Source: Xylogone sp. PMI_703
Lineage: Eukaryota > Ascomycota > Leotiomycetes
NCBI GenBank assembly: GCA_021399445.1
Contig: JAJTUQ010000004.1
Span: forward strand, 744,001 to 808,000
DNA: 64,000 nucleotides
Reading direction: 5' to 3'
Below are positions 12,729 through 24,400 of the stretch, piece after piece (the first letter of the stretch is position 1; every line of letters begins with the position of its first letter). Both the position numbers and the translations under genes were made by a program. The notes under the pieces were generated by a model. That model made no database searches. It saw only the letters and a program-made list of their open reading frames with translations, and was not told the DNA's origin.

Positions 12729-14568
12729 ATGGAACCAGAAAGTGTATCTTCTGGCTCATCGCCGGCTCCTGCCAACGCGTGTACGGCATGTCAACATGGT
12801 AAAAGACGGTGTGATAGAGCTTTACCAAGCTGTTCCACTTGTTCTAAGTAAGTTACATCTCGAATACTGTCCTAAAATTCTGATACTCTATCAATCGCAG
12901 AGCTGATGGTACACTGCTAATCCCATCATAGAGTTCGTCGTCTTTGTATATACGATGATGACCTGATCACTCATGTGGACCACCAAACCATCCCTCTTCT
13001 GGTATGAACTGCATACACAACTCGAGGTTTGTACGATGCTGACGCGCTCGTGTGCTAGAACCTTCAACAGCCGACTGCTGATATCCATTCCCATATGCGT
13101 ACAATCGGCCTCAGCATCCTCAGCTCTGTCGATAAGGTATACACGATGTCACGAGCATATTTCGATTCGACTCATTATCGACTTGCCGTCATATCAGATG
13201 TAATCTTCTATAAGCGGCTGCCGGATCTCTTTGTTTCCGCAAGTGCAGATTTTACCACCCTATGTTTGTGCATGCATCTTATTCAGCAATCCCCTTCATC
13301 GTGCGAGGAGAGTGTGATGTCGTTGCTCTATGGCACGATCAAGACCAGCATTAGCTTGCTTGATGCTGTTGAGTGTTATTCGCTTACTACAATTCAGTGT
13401 AGGCTCATCGTTGCTCTTTACGAAATGGGACACGGCATATACCCCGGTGCTTCCGTCTCCATAGGAGCCTGCGCGAGGGCTGCTCGTAACCTTGGATTGC
13501 ACCACAATAACTCACGACCAGTCGGGTCTGCCTCAGAAAGAATAATCTGCGAAGAGAGAAGACGGACGTGGTGGGCGGTGCACAATCTAGATAGGTACGT
13601 GATTATAAGGCACGATGGGAATATCAAGGCTGCTTTTACTTGCTTTGAGAGCACCTGTCTTTTACATCATGGCATATCGTCAATCTAACACTCGATGACA
13701 GATACATTAACCTCTGCGGTGGTGACGCTATTTTCGCTAGTGAAGATGCCAGTGTGGATGATTTCCTCCCAAGTAAAGATTGCTACTGGTCGCAGAGCGT
13801 AGGTCAACCTTCCGAATTTAATCCTGACTATTTCCAATAGCTTTACTGACAGTGGGGGTAGACATTACCAGGGACAAGAATGGCGACAGTTTCTACTCCT
13901 GCCACCTTCATGGTGGGTCATTTCGCACGGGAATGCCAGGTGTCCCATCTTGTCGGGCGGGTTGTGCAACATGTGTTCAACCCTATGTCGGATGTTAACT
14001 TTCATTCGAATGAAGCCCTACAGCTCGAGAGAACATTGATGTCATTTTTGCCTATCCTGATAGAAGAAGAGTTGAATTTTGGAAAATATTGTGGTGCACT
14101 AGCAATGTGTCTAATGTGAGGTTTATCTTTTAATATATGACTTCTTGAATAGACTTTCAACCAAGCTAGGTACTTATGTTTACCAGTTCCCTATTCATAT
14201 TGCACATATCCCCCTCGCTTCGCCCGCAAGATCGCGACACACATGTACTTCCTTCCATAGAAACCCTCACGAGCTGGGTTAGTCAGCTTACGGAGCACCT
14301 TCTCGAACTTGCTCAGGACGAAAAAAATAAAATGATATTATCACCTTACGTTCCTTATGCTTTATACCAAACAGCATCGAGTCAGTTACGGCTTTGGCAA
14401 CAGAGAAACGAGATTCGCTATAAAGAAGAGGCAGATGCGATGGTGACGATCCTTAGATATTTCAATAGGCGATGGCTTATAGCAGGTCGGTCTGGTCGGG
14501 AAATGAATAATATAGGCGTTAATGGAACTTTGACTGACTTGGAATATGAAATTAAGGAAAATACTTGA
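12729..14568 (+). CDS. Zn2Cys6 (GAL4-type) transcription factor
   Basis: Six exons join without a stop: 12729-12847, 12932-13001, 13059-13594, 13702-13798, 13862-14115 and 14187-14568 (485 aa). The N-terminus holds the binuclear zinc cluster CTACQHGKRRCDR.. continuing to CSTCSKVRRLC, spacing C-x2-C-x6-C-x6-C-x2-C-x6-C; the first intron splits it after the fifth cysteine. Exon 3 carries the middle homology (fungal_trans) domain with YFDSTHYRL, FYKRLP, LCLCMHLIQQSP and ARNLGLHH, then RRRTWWAVHNLDR at its end. Exon 4 gives RYINLCGGD and LP; exon 6 resumes with SLFILH after CGALAMCL. The introns are 57-107 bp. It resembles nuclear activators of sugar or secondary-metabolite genes; no target can be told from context. 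It looks intact although the surroundings are decayed. Confidence 0.87.
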
Positions 14569-14959
14569 TTGCATTGACCTCTACCGAGCCATCTATAGCG
14601 CTTTTCCTACAAGGATTTCAAATCAGCAACAGAAAATCAACCCGAATTGATCAGACATAAATGATAAAGACTTTCATTAGTACGAAGATTTAGAAGATTA
14701 GAGAGATATGCAATTCTCACATAGGGAGAGAAGGGAGAGAATAGGCTTCCGAGTTGAGAATATGGCTCCCTAACAAGGACAATTCAGATTCAAGATCGAG
14801 TCACCAAACGAATATAAGGCACGAAAGTCTGCTCTCTTCAATATATTTAAGAAAGGAAACATTATTCTGCAGAATAAACGGCTAGTTAGCAGTGGTGATT
14901 CCGGTAATCGTGTCTAGGGCCATTATGTCAGATACATTTCAATCTATTCTACCTCGGGG
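14569..14959. other. spacer downstream of the zinc-cluster gene
   Basis: AT-rich spacer between the regulator and the carbonic anhydrase relic. No coding potential is recognised. Confidence 0.4.
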
Positions 14960-15540
14960 CTACTCCCCTGCAACCAGCTTATTTGTTTTTAAATGAAATA
15001 CGTATCTTTTGAACTTTTACCAGGTTCCTTGCGTATATACTGGACAGCTTCTCGAAAATCTTAAATCCCGTCTTGTACTCTCCTCGACGCCTAAACCATA
15101 CTAGCGCTCTTTGTCTCAGTTTAACGCAGTGTCTCCTCATCAAGCCGCTTAGCTTCTTACTGCCATACCTTTATTATAAGTTAAGACGACTTCTTTAAAA
15201 TAGTTATTTAATAACATCTCTACAAAAGCAAGTCATTCAACTGTCGCTTGACATTGTCCTTGACATTCGGAACACGAAAGCTTTTATCGTATATCAGCAT
15301 CGGCGATACGAGTCGTATCAGTGAGATCAGGTGAGGCACAACCACTTTATCTATTCCCACAGAGATTTTTCTGGTTTGAAGTGAAAGTCGACGCGAGAGA
15401 CTTTGTTGCCACCATCCATGTTAACCTCACTTAATTAAACCCCGTTTCCCAAAATGTTTGCATAACTTACAGATGGCAACCTTTGGACTAGCAAACTCCA
15501 CGTAAGCAACAGTGTGACCCGTTTCGGTAGATTCATTGTT
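14960..15540 (-). pseudogene. decayed beta-carbonic anhydrase copy
   Basis: Read on the minus strand, blocks appear in the same order as in the intact gene at 16259-17118. Near 15520-15475: TVAYVEFASPKVAI. Near 15415-15370: VSRVDFHFKPE, in place of SCCDFRFYPEE. Near 15280: KAFVFR, in place of EAFVFRT. Near 15100-14960: GVEESTRRDLRFSRSCP, a TAG stop, then KRYVFHLKTNKL and a final stop. The zinc-ligand Cys (aligned with Cys50) reads Arg, and the partner Arg54 reads His. A stop and frame breaks lie between blocks, so this is a dead tandem copy about 0.7 kb downstream of the living gene. The equal order and spacing suggest a duplication that then decayed. Confidence 0.8.
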
Positions 15541-16258
15541 AAATTAGGGTGCGGGCTAGCGTGCGGTTTAGTTACAGGGACGCCGTAATATGGACGCACA
15601 TGTACCATGGCGATTCAGACGGAAGGGATTAATAAGCTACAGCGGAATCTTAAATTTTACTGTATAAGCTAGCGACTTGTGGATACATCTTGTTGGCAAT
15701 TTGTCAGCGCTGAAGCGTGACCATTCAGTAAACTTTTATGCAGTGGAGCATAGAGTCCTAGGTAGAATCTCCCAGATTGGAGGTAATGCGATATTCATAA
15801 TTACGCGCGGTTCAGGTTGTAACAAACGCCGCTATACGCACCCCACTCAGCTCATGTTTGAATTGGCTAGAAATAGGATTCTCAATCTCAATTGGTGGGG
15901 AATGGGTGTAGGCGTGACAGTGAAGTGTAGCAGAGAGTTTTCACCTGGATTACCCCTATGCGCTGTACATCATCAAGTCTGGCAGTGAATGGGATCTCTG
16001 TATGCATAACACAACTTATATGTGTAGCTGTCAAGCCAATATCTGACCTCTGACAATTACACAACCAGTGCAACTTGGCTTGCTGAGTACCAGCAGTAGC
16101 AGCAGAAGAACAGAAAGCTAGGATGATATAACAACACTCATAGTAGGCGTTGAATGTGATCATTGGTGCCATAACTTCATTAATTTATTTTTCATTCCCA
16201 AGGTCACTAGAGACAAAGATATGGAGGGAAAACCGCTCTTCCTTATGCTTGTCTATCC
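15541..16258. other. spacer between carbonic anhydrase relic and intact gene
   Basis: No gene recognised. A 16-base segment at 15556-15571 (CTAGCGTGCGGTTTAG) recurs with one change at 31924-31939 and may mark a short dispersed element. Confidence 0.4.
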
Positions 16259-17118
16259 CTATTTAACTTGCACCAGTTTGTTTGTCTTCATGTAGAACAC
16301 ATAGCCCTTCGCATTAAGACCTAGTTCCTTCCGAATGTACGGAGACTCCCTCAGAAATTTCAAATCGTTTCGAACGCTCTCTTCTAGGCTGGACAATGTG
16401 TATGGTTAGTTTAATTAGTTTTGTTTTAACAAGGTATAATCCAAGGCTTCAGATCAACTTACTTCTTTCCATTGTGCATTTGGAAGTCAAGGTGGTCAAT
16501 TTCGGCGGCGCGCTCAGGAGCCGCACGTTTAGTGTGCTCCTTGATCATAGATGGAGTGATGCGAGTCGTTCCACAGTCTGCTCTAGTCAGTAGATATTTC
16601 CAAGGTAACTAAATGAAGCCCTCGTACCTTCGTGATGGATGACAATTATTTCCTCTAACTTGCTATTCAAGAGGGTCTCTAAGAAAAGCAAATCCTGCAG
16701 GTAGGGCTTCAGGTTGCCTCCAACTGTCCGAAACACAAAAGCTTCTATGGGCTTATTAGTAGGGCAACGTCAGCCACCTTCACTTCCAAAACCTACCTCC
16801 CTTCTTCAGCTGAAAATATTCTTCAGGGTAGAAACGAAAGTCACAGCAGGAGACTTCACACACCCGGGACAGCGCTTGTCAGCTGGGACATATCTCTATA
16901 CACATCTCGGCTAGCACACTCACATATAGCCACTGTTGGTGCTACAAAATCTTTCGGAGCTTCTGAAACGTATGGTAAGGGGCTCGAGGATTTAGCATAT
17001 TCCCTATATCTCATGATTAGCTTCAGATTTCGTGCATCTAGATAGTGGTATATTACTCCGCCCGTTGAAGAAGATCTGCAAAATTGGTTTTCTCTGTTCG
17101 AAATGTAAAAGACGCCAT
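16259..17118 (-). CDS. beta-class carbonic anhydrase (small fungal subtype)
   Basis: Six exons on the minus strand: 17118-17057, 17003-16924, 16853-16797, 16744-16628, 16577-16463 and 16388-16259 (186 aa). All five introns are 50-74 bp with GT..AG borders. The product should interconvert CO2 and bicarbonate. Zinc ligands of beta-carbonic anhydrases are visible: Cys50 in SCCDFR (with Asp52 and Arg54 as the C-x-D-x-R dyad) and His104-x2-Cys107 in VIHHEDCG. The block EAFVFRTVGGNLKPYLQD corresponds to the GD..RNAGG region, and the end SVRNDLKFLRESPYIRKEL.. with FYMKTNKL is the usual C-terminal helix and strand. The length fits the short class-D-like fungal form, probably cytosolic. A decayed copy lies downstream at 14960-15540. 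Confidence 0.87.
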
Positions 17119-18183
17119 TTTCCCCTATGATCTCCCTTCAATAGCAGTGATGTGATACTTCTCAAGGGTTATACTTAGTAAACTATAGCAGTTCGTAATC
17201 TAGAAGTCCGCCGTAGGTTTATATAGTATTAACGAGGTAGAGGTCTTGATACCTTCTATTCTAGCAAACCCGAGGCGTAAATGTGTTAGTGTAATCATGT
17301 CGCAGTAATATCCCCCCTTATGCAACGCCCCAGTAAAGTAAACAAGCTCATTCAGTGCTCCGATTGCTCTATCCCTTGCGTTGTAGATATTTTTCCATAA
17401 AGATATTACCGAATTAAGGGAATAAGATCTTGGCGGTCCCTGTCAGATTTCGCTGAATACACACTATAATATACACTTTAGTACTCGTTCCTACGCTGCC
17501 GGGGTATGCATTTAGGGGTGAAGGGAGATAGTAGTTAAACGGAGCCACTCTGCAGTAAAACAGCTGAGGGGTGGCATAGGCATTGAATGACAACATCCTA
17601 ATCCCTATCATGGAGATAACGGCTTAAACTAGGTATCTCCGCAAATAATAATCCAAGTTAACGGAGTACTAGTTGATTCACTTGACCTGTGCAGAGCATT
17701 ATCCGATATCTCACGAGTGGTACCGGTAGGAAGAGATTTCAAAGAAGTTCGAGAGCGTCGCAGTCATAGTTGGATGAAACGCTAACGGTGCACGAGGTTG
17801 AGCTAATGCGCAGACTAACCCGGGAGCTACTCTGCACTGATGATCACCCTCGATAAAGGTAAGACTTACTCTAATAAGGGGTCATAATGTAGGAAGCACA
17901 ATAATCTAAGTGTGCTTGAAAATTTATTATGGGAAATAATGACAGCCAGACGACTTCACCGATGCGAGGTTCTATGGTTGGTAATACATCCGTACCTGTT
18001 GATGAATGGGAGTTGGACTAGTCGCACTGCATTTATCTGCTATATAATATCTCAAAAATCTTTCTTCTTCCTCTAAATCATTGTGAGTGATAGTCAAAAT
18101 CAGTGACCAAGACGATTAATCCCATTACACGTCCACCTGCAAAGACCTGCTTAATCAACATTAGCTCAAAAAGCATACTCATT
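17119..18183. other. divergent intergenic region
   Basis: About 1 kb between the carbonic anhydrase (minus) and the DJ-1-like gene (plus). No coding frame is supported; it should contain both promoters. Confidence 0.45.
18041..18047 (+). promoter_or_regulatory. possible TATA box of the DJ-1/PfpI gene
   Basis: TATATAA about 140 bp before the ATG at 18184. Spacing fits a fungal core promoter; no further support. Confidence 0.35.
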
Positions 18184-18882
18184 ATGGCAGATGCTGGAAC
18201 GAAGCCACTCAAGTATGGCGTGATCATTTATCCAGGCTTTCAACTCATAGATGTTGCGGGACCCGTTGATATCCTAAATGTCGCGAGCAGTCATGTCCCT
18301 GGCATCTCACTTTCCCTGATTGCTCCAACTTTAGACCCCATTTCAACAAAACCGACCTCGAAACCCCCTCTTGGCTTGCCAGAGTTCACCACTTCGCAGC
18401 AATTGATTCCCACGCACACTTTTGACAATGCTCCTGCCGACCTGGATGTTCTTATTGTCCCCGGCGGTGTAGGTAGCTTTGACCCACAGGACGTCACGAA
18501 GCCGAACTTGAATATAGTGCGGCCAATTGCTAGTTTCGTTAAAGAACGCTATCCACAATTGCAATTTTTGTTGACGGTCTGCACGGGTTCAGGCATAGCA
18601 TCGCAGACAGGATTACTGGATGGAAAGAAAGCCACAATGTTTAAGGGGGCATGGCCAATTATCACAAAGTGGAGGGAGGCAGTGAACTGGGTGCCAAGGT
18701 CTCGGTGGACAGAGGACGGCAACATCTGGACGAGCGGAGGAGTATCGTCGGGAATGGATTTAATGTTTGCGTTCATCCAGAGAGTTTACGGCGAAGAGGT
18801 GGCTGGACAAGTCGCGGCAGAGATGGAGTTTATAAGGCACGAGGATCCTAGCTATGACCCGTATGGGATTGAAGTTTCCTGA
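18184..18882 (+). CDS. DJ-1/PfpI family protein (isonitrile hydratase-like)
   Basis: A single exon of 232 aa. I placed the start at the ATG 18184; the open frame upstream has no ATG. The fold is the class I glutamine amidotransferase-like (DJ-1/ThiJ/PfpI) domain: YGVIIYPGFQLIDVAGPVDI at the N-terminus, LDVLIVPGG near residue 90, and the nucleophile elbow TVCTGSGIAS with Cys133. WTSGGVSSGMDLMFAFI follows, as in the isocyanide hydratase and transcriptional-regulator-like subfamily. It is probably a cytosolic enzyme with a Cys-based active site. The substrate cannot be told: hydratase, glyoxalase III or chaperone-type activities occur in the superfamily. Intact and of normal length. Confidence 0.88.
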   Translation: MADAGTKPLKYGVIIYPGFQLIDVAGPVDILNVASSHVPGISLSLIAPTLDPISTKPTSKPPLGLPEFTTSQQLIPTHTFDNAPADLDVLIVPGGVGSFDPQDVTKPNLNIVRPIASFVKERYPQLQFLLTVCTGSGIASQTGLLDGKKATMFKGAWPIITKWREAVNWVPRSRWTEDGNIWTSGGVSSGMDLMFAFIQRVYGEEVAGQVAAEMEFIRHEDPSYDPYGIEVS

Positions 18883-19497
18883 GTTTGATGGACCTAATAG
18901 AGAGAATTCTTGCAGATGTTGACAGAGTAATTGACCGCTATTTTAACATCTACTCATTGCAGTCCATCGATCGATAACGGAGTAAGTTAGCTATACGAAA
19001 TTTGTGGATAAACTGAAGAGTTTAAGCTGAGATGGGTTTTTTTTGTATCGTATCGTATGTAAATAAAATCTTCGATTTCTGAATCTATTGTTTTACTATA
19101 ATTAGACATACAGTGTGAGAGCTCGGAGCTAATTGGGTTTACTCCAATTCTCGATAAACTGAAGCGTTTGAATCTCATATAGCTAAGCTGTTGGATTTAG
19201 ATGAGCAAATTACTATCGAAACAATAGAGCCACAGTACGTACCATATAACTGCTGAAGAGGCGTTGAAGGGGAGAAAAACAACATCCTTATGCAAGTCAG
19301 CTAGCGTCCACTACCACTCGAGACCAGTTTGAAGTTAAAATAACTTAGCACTAGTGGGACAATAGCTATCTCTAAAGAGTCTATGGAAAGAGACTAATTC
19401 AAATCACTTGATGATGCAGATAGTGTTGATTATGCTCCGCGCTATATTTCAATATAATAGAACAAGCTGCACTTGCTTCTCGCTACGCTCGCAGGAG
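18883..19497. other. spacer before the repeat island
   Basis: AT-rich, no gene recognised. The character changes near 19480, where GC-rich hairpins begin. Confidence 0.4.
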
Positions 19498-19514
19498 GGG
19501 GTGCTTCGCACCCC
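19498..19514. repeat. short perfect hairpin
   Basis: GGGGTGC-TTC-GCACCCC: seven-base arms with a three-base loop. It is the first of several palindromes in 19.5-20.2 kb. Confidence 0.8.
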
Positions 19515-19583
19515 TTAGGGCCATGTGTGCCAATTTCAGCTCTATTCACATATCTAATTCAAGCTCTATATGTAACTATACAA

Positions 19584-19621
19584 AGAGCAACGCTCTATAC
19601 GACAACGACCTTTGGCCGTTG
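19584..19621. repeat. two adjacent small palindromes
   Basis: AGAGC-AAC-GCTCT at 19584-19596, then CAACG..CGTTG at 19603-19621. The second has the same core as the larger palindromes at 19905 and 20134. Confidence 0.7.
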
Positions 19622-19904
19622 GCTGTAAGGTACATAATATTTAGGCTACTGATCTCCAGCCAGTAGCCTTCTATTACTTTGAATCGAATACAATACTTTA
19701 TCCGCCAACAGTCCTCGCTTCGCTCTGGCTATTGGCTTATTAGATTTAAATATTGTATAACCTGCATCTACTATATGCTACTGGCCTCCGACCATTAACC
19801 TTCTATTACTCTGAAAGCTCAGTACGTCAGTAGCCCTTACTATATTCTAGTTATCAGCTTGAGGGTTAAATACTCTCTGGCCTGTACGAAACCCTCTGGC
19901 CTAG

Positions 19905-19927
19905 GCCAACGACCTACGGCCGTTGGC
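19905..19927. repeat. palindrome GCCAACG..CGTTGGC, left of the minisatellite
   Basis: Seven-base perfect arms around nine bases. Nearly the same 23-base unit recurs at 20134-20156 on the other side of the array. A looser relative (GCCAA..TTGGC) lies at 19704-19736. Confidence 0.8.
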
Positions 19928-19942
19928 TTCCCGTTCCTTGCA

Positions 19943-20132
19943 CAGCTACCATTCCACTGTACAGCTACCATTCCACTGTACAGCTACCATTCCACTGTAC
20001 AGCTACCATTCCACTGTACAGCTACCATTCCACTGTACAGCTACCATTCCACTGTACAGCTACCATTCCACTGTACAGCTACCATTCCACTGTACAGCTA
20101 CCATTCCACTGTACAGCTACCATTCCACTGTA
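19943..20132. repeat. minisatellite, 10 perfect copies of a 19 bp unit
   Basis: The unit CAGCTACCATTCCACTGTA is repeated exactly ten times with no visible variation, so the array is young or homogenised. Because 19 is not a multiple of three, all frames run through it without stops and produce a false protein-like repeat. It is bracketed by palindromes at 19905 and 20134. Confidence 0.95.
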
Positions 20133-20133
20133 C

Positions 20134-20156
20134 GCCAACGCCCTTCGGCCGTTGGC
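20134..20156. repeat. palindrome GCCAACG..CGTTGGC, right of the minisatellite
   Basis: Seven-base arms as at 19905-19927. It begins one base after the last minisatellite unit. Confidence 0.8.
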
Positions 20157-20198
20157 TATTGTTAAATCAGAGCAATATCGTACTCTCCGGTTACTGGC

Positions 20199-20225
20199 CT
20201 GTAGGCTCTGTAGGCTCTGTAGGCT
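20199..20225. repeat. three copies of a 9 bp unit
   Basis: CTGTAGGCT three times in tandem, perfect. It lies in the same repeat-rich segment as the minisatellite. Confidence 0.85.
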
Positions 20226-20460
20226 AGTGGGATGGAGGAGCAATGGGAGAGCAAATTGTTGTATGAGAAAGGTCAAATTACATAAGCGACTTACAATGTT
20301 TTTCAAGACCAATAATATTGCAAGCTGTACCGACCCAATCAGCATGAAGCGCCAAGCACCAATCAGAGCACAGCATACTGTGCCCAGCCAATGAAACCCT
20401 CCCATTTGATGACGTAAAACGTCAAATTACGTAAGCAGGATCCACAATGTATTCAATTAA

Positions 20461-20678
20461 TATAAGCCTACCACCCGGCTAACCGTCACCCCCCCTAACC
20501 GACACCCATTTCCCATACAAAATTACGATTTTCAATAATTAATAACTTTACAACCATTAGAGTTATTGCCTTAGAAATTTAAATATAGATACTTTTAATA
20601 TTAATTACTTAAAATATCACAATATTATTAACATATTATAATTCAATCTGTTGTAATAATGAAACAAATAAAAACATC
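20461..20678. repeat. left terminal inverted repeat arm
   Basis: It begins TATAAGCCTACCACCCGGCT and runs through AT-rich sequence to AAAACATC, where the solo LTR enters. It pairs with 29837-30054 in inverted orientation. Confidence 0.9.
20674..20678. repeat. target-site duplication ACATC (left copy) of the solo LTR
   Basis: ACATC precedes TGTCACG.. here and follows ..GTTACA at 29489-29493. In the uninterrupted right arm of the TIR the same site occurs once, confirming it as the target. Confidence 0.85.
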
Positions 20679-21170
20679 TGTCACGACCCAAGGTTGACAG
20701 CCAAAATCTACCAGCAGAATTGTACTTCCACAAGCCGGCACAAACTTTATAACAGTAAAACTTGAGACGGCAATAGGGACACTCCTAACGGCGGTCGCGA
20801 CTAGTAGTAGTCCACTGGCAAGAATTGATTGGAAGAAAGGCACTGGTAGGAAGTTGCTGGTAGAACTCTACTGACAGAATCCTGTTACTAGATTCTGGGC
20901 AGAAGGACCTTACCAGGCGGCTAGGTCACGTGATGAATCACGACCTTTGTAGGATCCTGAGGATCCGGGGATCCAAGGATCTCAACTTAAATTCACTCAC
21001 TATATAAGTAGATAGTTTCACAGTAGATAAGAGCCTCGTGCTCAACTCAATTGATTTACAGTATACCTGCATTTCATAGTAATTACCCTAAAGCCTTATG
21101 AAGCTATTCTCTTGCCCTTTACCTTCATCTATCATTTGAGTGATAGATAACCCCATACCCTTGTAAGAAC

Positions 21171-21175
21171 GTTAC
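21171..21175. repeat. target-site duplication GTTAC (left copy) of the Gypsy element
   Basis: GTTAC directly precedes the left LTR (TGTTAAGG..) and is repeated right after the right LTR at 29483-29487. Confidence 0.92.
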
Positions 21176-21409
21176 TGTTAAGGGCCAGGTGTAAAGGGGG
21201 TGTTACGCCCACCAGGGGGGAATGCAGCCCCAGCGAAGGGACCTCGCCTAGGACATTCACGTGACCATTGTACAGTATAAAGTAGAGCTTAAGCTTAACG
21301 ATGTAAGAGACAAGATTTAGTTTGTGGAATACATGAGAGATATTTGTGTACACCCTTCGTCTTGCTTGTGATTCGCTGTCGACCACCCCGGGATGCTTAT
21401 TCCTTAACA
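21176..21409 (+). repeat. left LTR of the Gypsy element
   Basis: 234 bp, TGTTAAGGGCC..CCTTAACA. It aligns over its full length with 29249-29482; differences are nearly all C/T or G/A. Confidence 0.92.
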
Positions 21410-24400
21410 TTCTAAATCTTCTTCTTTCGGGGACAGCCTGTCACAGCAAGACAATGGTGACCAGCCGCTCAGGAAACACGACTGACGGCGTTGAGCCCTC
21501 GAGGAGATAGCGAGTCAGTATTGCACATATAGCAAAAGAGACGGACATTCGTAGAACAACGCCAGCGATAATAATACAGGAAGCTATAGCAACGGTCACC
21601 AGTAGAGCGCTTTCAGAGACTAACCCTGACGACGTGACAGAGGCATGAGACACGTTAAACACAAAAAGGCGTATTATAGAGGTATTACGACGAGAAACGG
21701 AGAAGCTAGAGAGACGTAGTGAGCAGAGAGATAAGGAATAACGTGAAATCGAGGAATTGGACAGACAGATTAAGGAATTGACGCAAAAGAGGGAAAGGCT
21801 ACATTAGTATAATAAGATATCCTTAGTAACGTAAAAAGTGAACGACAGAACCTTAAGCAGGTCACTAAAGGCAGAACCCTAGCGATATAGTAACGTATAA
21901 GGTATAGACTAATAATGAATTATTATGATTATCGTCAAGAACGTAAAGTATGTACACCTCCCAAGGCCTGAACTATATGAGGGAAAGACGATTAAATAGT
22001 TCAATAATTTCTTGTATGTCTGTGACTTTAAGTTCGAAATATTTTTAGAGTTTTACAAGGATAATGATAAGGACAAAATACTTTATATAATATTACTATT
22101 CTACGGCAAGCCAAGAGCAAGATAGTAATAGGCAAAGGACATTAAAAACAAGGAAACACAGTTATGGAAAGTATTCAAAAGACTCTTGTTGATGTCCTTA
22201 AGAGACGAAGGCAACAGAAAGATTAAACTTTGAGTATAATACGACAAGGCATAAATAAGAGAAACTTAATCTATATACTTTTTCGTAGAATACTTAAATG
22301 TCATCAAAGCCTAACTCCCAGACTCAGGTAACGAGGTTAAGATAAAGATCCTCTTTGTAAAACTGACCCCAAAGCTAAGGAAGAAGGTTATAGAATATAA
22401 TTAACTTCTGACTATATATGACGAATTAATGACAGTAACAAAGCAAATTGAGCTCAATGACAGAAACTAAAGAAATAAGTCGTCTTAAGGCAGAAACAAC
22501 TTAACGTTAGTACGTAATCAGGAAAGCCAAGAATATAAGAAGAAGTAATAAAATAATTCTCTTAAACAAATAACCAAGATTCTTTATAAGCCAAAATCTG
22601 ACTAAAACAAAGTAATATTAATGATAACAATAAACTTTATATTATTTAAATTATAAAGAATTATTACTTGTTATAAATATAGAAAACCAGGCTATTACAT
22701 GAAAAATTGCTGAAGCAAGAACAGTAACAATATAATGATCAGACTAAACGTTCAATGTTATTCCTGTGAATAAACAAAGTATTATTTAACATTATGCTCA
22801 AACTGAGACAATAAAAGGACAAAGGTAATGACACCTGTGGGCCAGGGAAACGATAATGTCCAGAAAGCTTAATTACTTTAACCTCTCTGGACCAGATTAT
22901 AAAGAGGCACAAAGTCTTGTGACAAGTCCTGGGTACCTAGCTCATGCTAGTCACGTTTAAAGACAGCAAGGAGAAAGTGAGATAGATCTTCTCCGTTAAA
23001 GTAAACAAGTCAAAATGTTTATATATAAAAATACTGATCTAGATCTAAGATAAAGAAAAGAAATAAAAAATGAATATAATATTAATTAACAGTAAAGTAC
23101 AGAAAAACATTGTTTCGTTGTTCTTCGTACAAGAATATGAGTAAGAAGATAATAATATAAAGTTCTTAAGCTTTTACTTGATCGATAACATAAAGATTTA
23201 TGTATATAAAGTATATACTTTCTCCACGAAAATAATAAACAACGAAAGAGAAACCAGGTTATCAAAATATCAATTTATTAATATTATAACGGATGAGTAT
23301 AATCTTGTACTAAAATACCTATAACTCATTAACATAGACCTGTTAATTAAATAATACAAAAAGATATAGTAATATTGTTTAAAGACAGAAAAGTACATAA
23401 TATACTTAATATTTAAGTTTGTCCGAATATTAAAAAAGGAAAAAAATATCCCTTTATATAGAGCTTTCTTCTAATTCATTGAAAACAGAGAAAGTAAGGT
23501 GATATTATTTAGTTAAGACGTTATTGAAACAACGAAGAAAAAACAATAAAAGTGAACGAGAATTACTTGTATAAAGTATATAAAAGTACTAAGACATTAG
23601 ATAGATTATATACTTTTTGATTATTAAAAATTTACAGATATATTTAACGAAGAAAAGGCAAGCAGGGTACTAAACCTTGACAAATTATAATATATAATTA
23701 AACTTGAAGAAGGTGAAATACTACTATAGAAGTTAATATACTTACTGGTTAAAAAGGAAATAAAAATTCTAAAAGAATACTTTTATAGTATATTAAAGAA
23801 AAGATAAATCAAGCAATCTTCTAGTTTAGTAAGAACATTAGTGATATTTGCCCTGAAGAAAGACAAAAAGTTATGACTTTATGTTAATTACTGAGAGTTG
23901 AACAAGATTATTATCAAGAATAGGACATCATTACCCCTGATCTCTGAGACGTTAAATATACTAAAAAAAACCAAAATTTATACAAAACTTAACTTGAAAA
24001 ATATATATCATTATATTTGTATTCGTCTAAGCAACAAGTAAAAGACAACTTTCTGGACTAGATATAACTATTATAAATATTGTATAATACTTTTCAGCCT
24101 ATGTAACATGCTAATAATATTCTAGTAATACATCAATAAAGTATTAATAAACTTAATAAATAAAATATATATTATTTACCTCGATGATATCCTAATCTTA
24201 TCAGAAGATAAAGAAATATATGTACAATATATACGACAAATCCTCGAATGATTATAGTAGTATAACCTGTATATTAATCTGGCTAAGTACAAATTTTACG
24301 TTTAATAAATTGAATTTTTAAAATATATTATCTCTTCAGACAATATGTCGATAAAGAAGAGTTATATAACTATAATCATAAACTGACTAACCCTGATATT

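Noticed and set aside
19859..20227. Long open frames encoding a repeated HSTVQLPFHCTATIPLYSY-type peptide
   Set aside because: They are produced by the 19 bp minisatellite, which is open in every frame; there are no gene features around it.
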